Shown one piece after another: positions 11,590 to 13,540 of a stretch of 13,540 nucleotides of DNA. The notes under the pieces were generated by a model that had not been told where the DNA came from, did not search any database, and worked only from the letters and a program-made list of their open reading frames with translations. This stretch comes from Betaproteobacteria bacterium (GTDB lineage: Bacteria; Pseudomonadota; Gammaproteobacteria; Burkholderiales; Thiobacillaceae), in NCBI GenBank assembly GCA_016873905.1, contig VGVU01000025.1:1-13540 (forward strand). Direction: 5' to 3'. Each line of letters starts with the position of its first letter. The first letter of the stretch is position 1. Made by a program: the position numbers and the translations under genes.

Positions 11590-13302
11590 CGCATTTCACA
11601 GTTCTTTCTCTCCACCAGCAAGGAGGCTCCCTCCGAGGCCGAGCTGGTTTCACACCAGTTGATGCTCCGCGCCGGGATGATTCGGCGGCTGGGTTCCGGG
11701 CTTTATACCTGGATGCCGCTTGGGCTCAAGGTGTTGCGCAAGGTCGAGGCCATTGTGCGCGAAGAAATGAACCGTGCCGGCGCCATCGAGCTGCTCATGC
11801 CCGCCATCCAGCCCGCTGAATTGTGGCAGGAATCGGGCCGCTGGGCCGTGTTTGGACCGCAGATGCTCAAGATTAAAGACCGTCACGAACGCGATTTCTG
11901 CTTCGGCCCGACGCATGAAGAGGTCATCACCGATGTCGCCCGCCGCGAGCTGAAGAGCTACAAACAGTTGCCCGTCAATTTTTATCAGGTGCAAACCAAG
12001 TTCCGCGACGAGATCCGGCCGCGTTTCGGCGTGATGCGTGCGCGCGAGTTTCTGATGAAGGATGCCTATTCCTTCCACGCCGACACCGACAGCCTAGATG
12101 CCACCTATCGGGTCATGTACGACACCTACAGTCGCATCTTCACCCGTCTGGGCCTCAAGTTCCGCGCCGTGGCCGCAGACACCGGCGCGATTGGCGGCTC
12201 CGGCTCCCACGAGTTTCATGTCCTGGCCGATAGCGGCGAGGATGGCATCGCCTTCTGCCCGGCCTCTGACTACGCCGCCAATGTGGAGATGGCCGAGGCG
12301 CTGGGCCCCGATGCCGCGCATGCCGCCGCCAGCGAAACACTGCGTGAGGTGGATACGCCCAAGCAAACCACCTGCGAGGATGTCGCCGCGCTGCTGGGCA
12401 TTCCGTTGCAACGCACGGTCAAGCTGCTTGCAGTGATCGCCCAGGAAAGGCTGCACATCCTGCTGATTCGCGGCGACCACAGCCTGAACGAGGTCAAGGC
12501 CGGCAAGGTCGAGGGGCTGGCCGATTTCCGTTTTGCGACGGAGGCCGAGATTCGTGCCGCACTGGCCTGCCCACCAGGTTTTCTCGGTCCGGTCGGCATT
12601 GATCGTGGCCAGATCCGCGTCATTGCCGACCGCAGCGTGGCCGGCATGAGCGACTTTGTTTGCGGCGCCAACAAGGCGAAGTTTCACCTCGCGGGGGTCA
12701 ACTGGGGCCGCGACCTGCCCGAACCGGATCTCGTCGCTGATATCCGCAATGTCGTCACGGGCGATCCCTGTGCCGACGGCCACGGCCCGCTGGAACTGTG
12801 CCGGGGTATCGAGGTCGGTCACATCTTCAAGCTCGGTACCAAATACTCGGAATCCCTGCAGGCGCAGTTCCTGAATGCCGAGGGTACGCGGCAAAACTTT
12901 GTCATGGGCTGCTATGGCATCGGCGTCTCACGCATCGTGGGGGCGGCCATCGAACAAGGCCACGACGAGCGCGGCATCATCTTCCCGCGCGCCCTGGCCC
13001 CCTTTGACATCGTCATTGTGCCGATGGGTTACCACCGCAATGCCGAGGTCAAGGCGGCTGCCGACCAGTTGTACGCCGACCTGCACGCGGCCGGGATTGA
13101 TGTCGCCCTGGACGACCGCGACGAGCGCCCCGGCGTGATGTTTGCCGACCAGGAGCTGATCGGCGTGCCACACCGCGTCGTCGTCAGCGAGCGCGGACTG
13201 AAGGACGGCAAGCTGGAATACAAGGGCCGCCGCGATGGCGAGGCCAGCTTCCTGGCGACCGCCGAGGCCGTGGCCGATCTGCTAAGCCGGGTGCGTGGCT
13301 AA
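11587..13302 (+). CDS. proS: Prolyl-tRNA synthetase (with editing domain)
   Basis: It charges tRNA-Pro with proline in the cytosol. It has 571 aa, the bacterial type (E. coli 572). Class II motifs: motif 2 region TKFRDEIRPRFGVMRAREFL (residues 137-156) and motif 3 GCYGIGVSRIVGAAIE (441-456). Substrate loops include GPTHEE (107-112) and GAIGGSGSHEFHV (200-212). The inserted YbaK-like editing domain (about 224-407) is present, with Lys279 in RTVKLL (matching the key E. coli editing Lys279) and GDHSLNEVK. The anticodon-binding domain covers about 475-571. Start: ATG with AAAGGG 7 nt upstream, and MRISQFFLSTSKEAP is the family N-terminus. The frame stays open far upstream, but that stretch is antisense to the divergent gene. 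It is the only plus-strand gene. Confidence 0.98.
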   Translation: MRISQFFLSTSKEAPSEAELVSHQLMLRAGMIRRLGSGLYTWMPLGLKVLRKVEAIVREEMNRAGAIELLMPAIQPAELWQESGRWAVFGPQMLKIKDRHERDFCFGPTHEEVITDVARRELKSYKQLPVNFYQVQTKFRDEIRPRFGVMRAREFLMKDAYSFHADTDSLDATYRVMYDTYSRIFTRLGLKFRAVAADTGAIGGSGSHEFHVLADSGEDGIAFCPASDYAANVEMAEALGPDAAHAAASETLREVDTPKQTTCEDVAALLGIPLQRTVKLLAVIAQERLHILLIRGDHSLNEVKAGKVEGLADFRFATEAEIRAALACPPGFLGPVGIDRGQIRVIADRSVAGMSDFVCGANKAKFHLAGVNWGRDLPEPDLVADIRNVVTGDPCADGHGPLELCRGIEVGHIFKLGTKYSESLQAQFLNAEGTRQNFVMGCYGIGVSRIVGAAIEQGHDERGIIFPRALAPFDIVIVPMGYHRNAEVKAAADQLYADLHAAGIDVALDDRDERPGVMFADQELIGVPHRVVVSERGLKDGKLEYKGRRDGEASFLATAEAVADLLSRVRG

Positions 13303-13330
13303 TCACCACGCCCGGCCAGACCCGCGAGGT

Positions 13331-13540
13331 TCAGACGGCGATGCGCCTGAGCCACGCCAGGTCGACCACCCCCTGCTCGCCCTGGCCATAACCATCCAGA
13401 CGCACAAAGGGTGAGCCGGGTTCACCCAGATCACTCAGCACCGCCAGCGCGCCCGAAAAGTCGTGATCGTGGGTGTAGTCATTCACCGTCACCACGGTGC
13501 GCAGACCGGCCCCCAACGAGGAATTAATGCCATTTTCAGA
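13331..13540 (-). CDS. CbbY-like HAD-superfamily hydrolase (C-terminal fragment)
   Basis: The last 69 codons of a gene running in from the right edge. It reads SENGINSSLGAGLRTVVTV, then NDYTHDHDFSGALAVLSDLG and EPGSPF. The S-x-N-G...AG start is the tail of the HAD motif whose acidic pair would lie just outside the window. VTVNDYT followed by DFSGA and LGEP is typical of the CbbY / beta-phosphoglucomutase-like subfamily of sugar-phosphate phosphatases. In autotrophs CbbY dephosphorylates xylulose-1,5-bisphosphate, a Rubisco inhibitor, but other members act on other sugars, so no symbol is given. The gene converges on proS with 28 bp between stop codons and no clear terminator in that gap. Confidence 0.7.
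   Translation of the reverse strand, partial: SENGINSSLGAGLRTVVTVNDYTHDHDFSGALAVLSDLGEPGSPFVRLDGYGQGEQGVVDLAWLRRIAV

Noticed and set aside
12094..12894. 266-codon minus-strand open frame inside proS
   Set aside because: Antisense shadow of the ProS editing domain; no independent features.
1..13540. Mobile element, CRISPR, defence or secondary-metabolite system
   Set aside because: No transposase, integrase, direct-repeat array, tRNA or att-like duplication seen by eye; every sizeable stretch is covered by conserved housekeeping genes.

Overview
This is an ordinary, densely packed housekeeping stretch of a GC-rich proteobacterial chromosome. Within Gamma-/Betaproteobacteria the signals are mixed. 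The ribosomal block runs rpsF-rpsR-rplI with no priB between rpsF and rpsR, which argues against enterics and typical Betaproteobacteria. The RppH sequence and the apbC-dcd-decarboxylase order look rather betaproteobacterial to me. A basal gammaproteobacterium, such as a sulfur oxidiser, fits both. That placement is inference, not something the sequence settles.

Layout: all genes are on the minus strand except proS. Reading leftwards from 5145 there is a ribosomal operon (rpsF, rpsR, rplI) with a good sigma70-like promoter, a structured leader of about 100 nt and a strong terminator. It is followed by a second tight run, dnaB-alr-trpC-rluE, with its own candidate promoter; rluE is cut by the left edge. 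This run mixes replication (DnaB helicase), cell wall D-alanine supply (Alr), tryptophan synthesis (TrpC) and 23S rRNA modification (RluE).

From 5349 to 9385 lie a long PLP-dependent Orn/Lys/Arg decarboxylase with a perfect TATAAT box upstream, dcd (dCTP deaminase) and apbC/mrp (Fe-S cluster carrier ATPase). A textbook terminator sits between apbC and dcd. From 9566 to 11550 lie a two-CBS-domain protein, rppH (RNA pyrophosphohydrolase) and a spermidine-synthase-like methyltransferase-fold protein. These three probably form one operon, diverging from proS (prolyl-tRNA synthetase, plus strand, 11587-13302) across only 36 bp. The right edge holds the C-terminal end of a CbbY-like HAD hydrolase converging on proS.

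No mobile element, CRISPR array, tRNA, rRNA, phage gene or defence island was seen, and no obviously new system. The items most worth a second look are non-coding: the two-hairpin leader before rpsF (candidate S6:S18 autoregulatory element), the terminator standing 27 nt before the dcd start, the G-rich hairpin leader before apbC, and the compressed proS divergent promoter region. No gene-free stretch exceeds about 200 bp.
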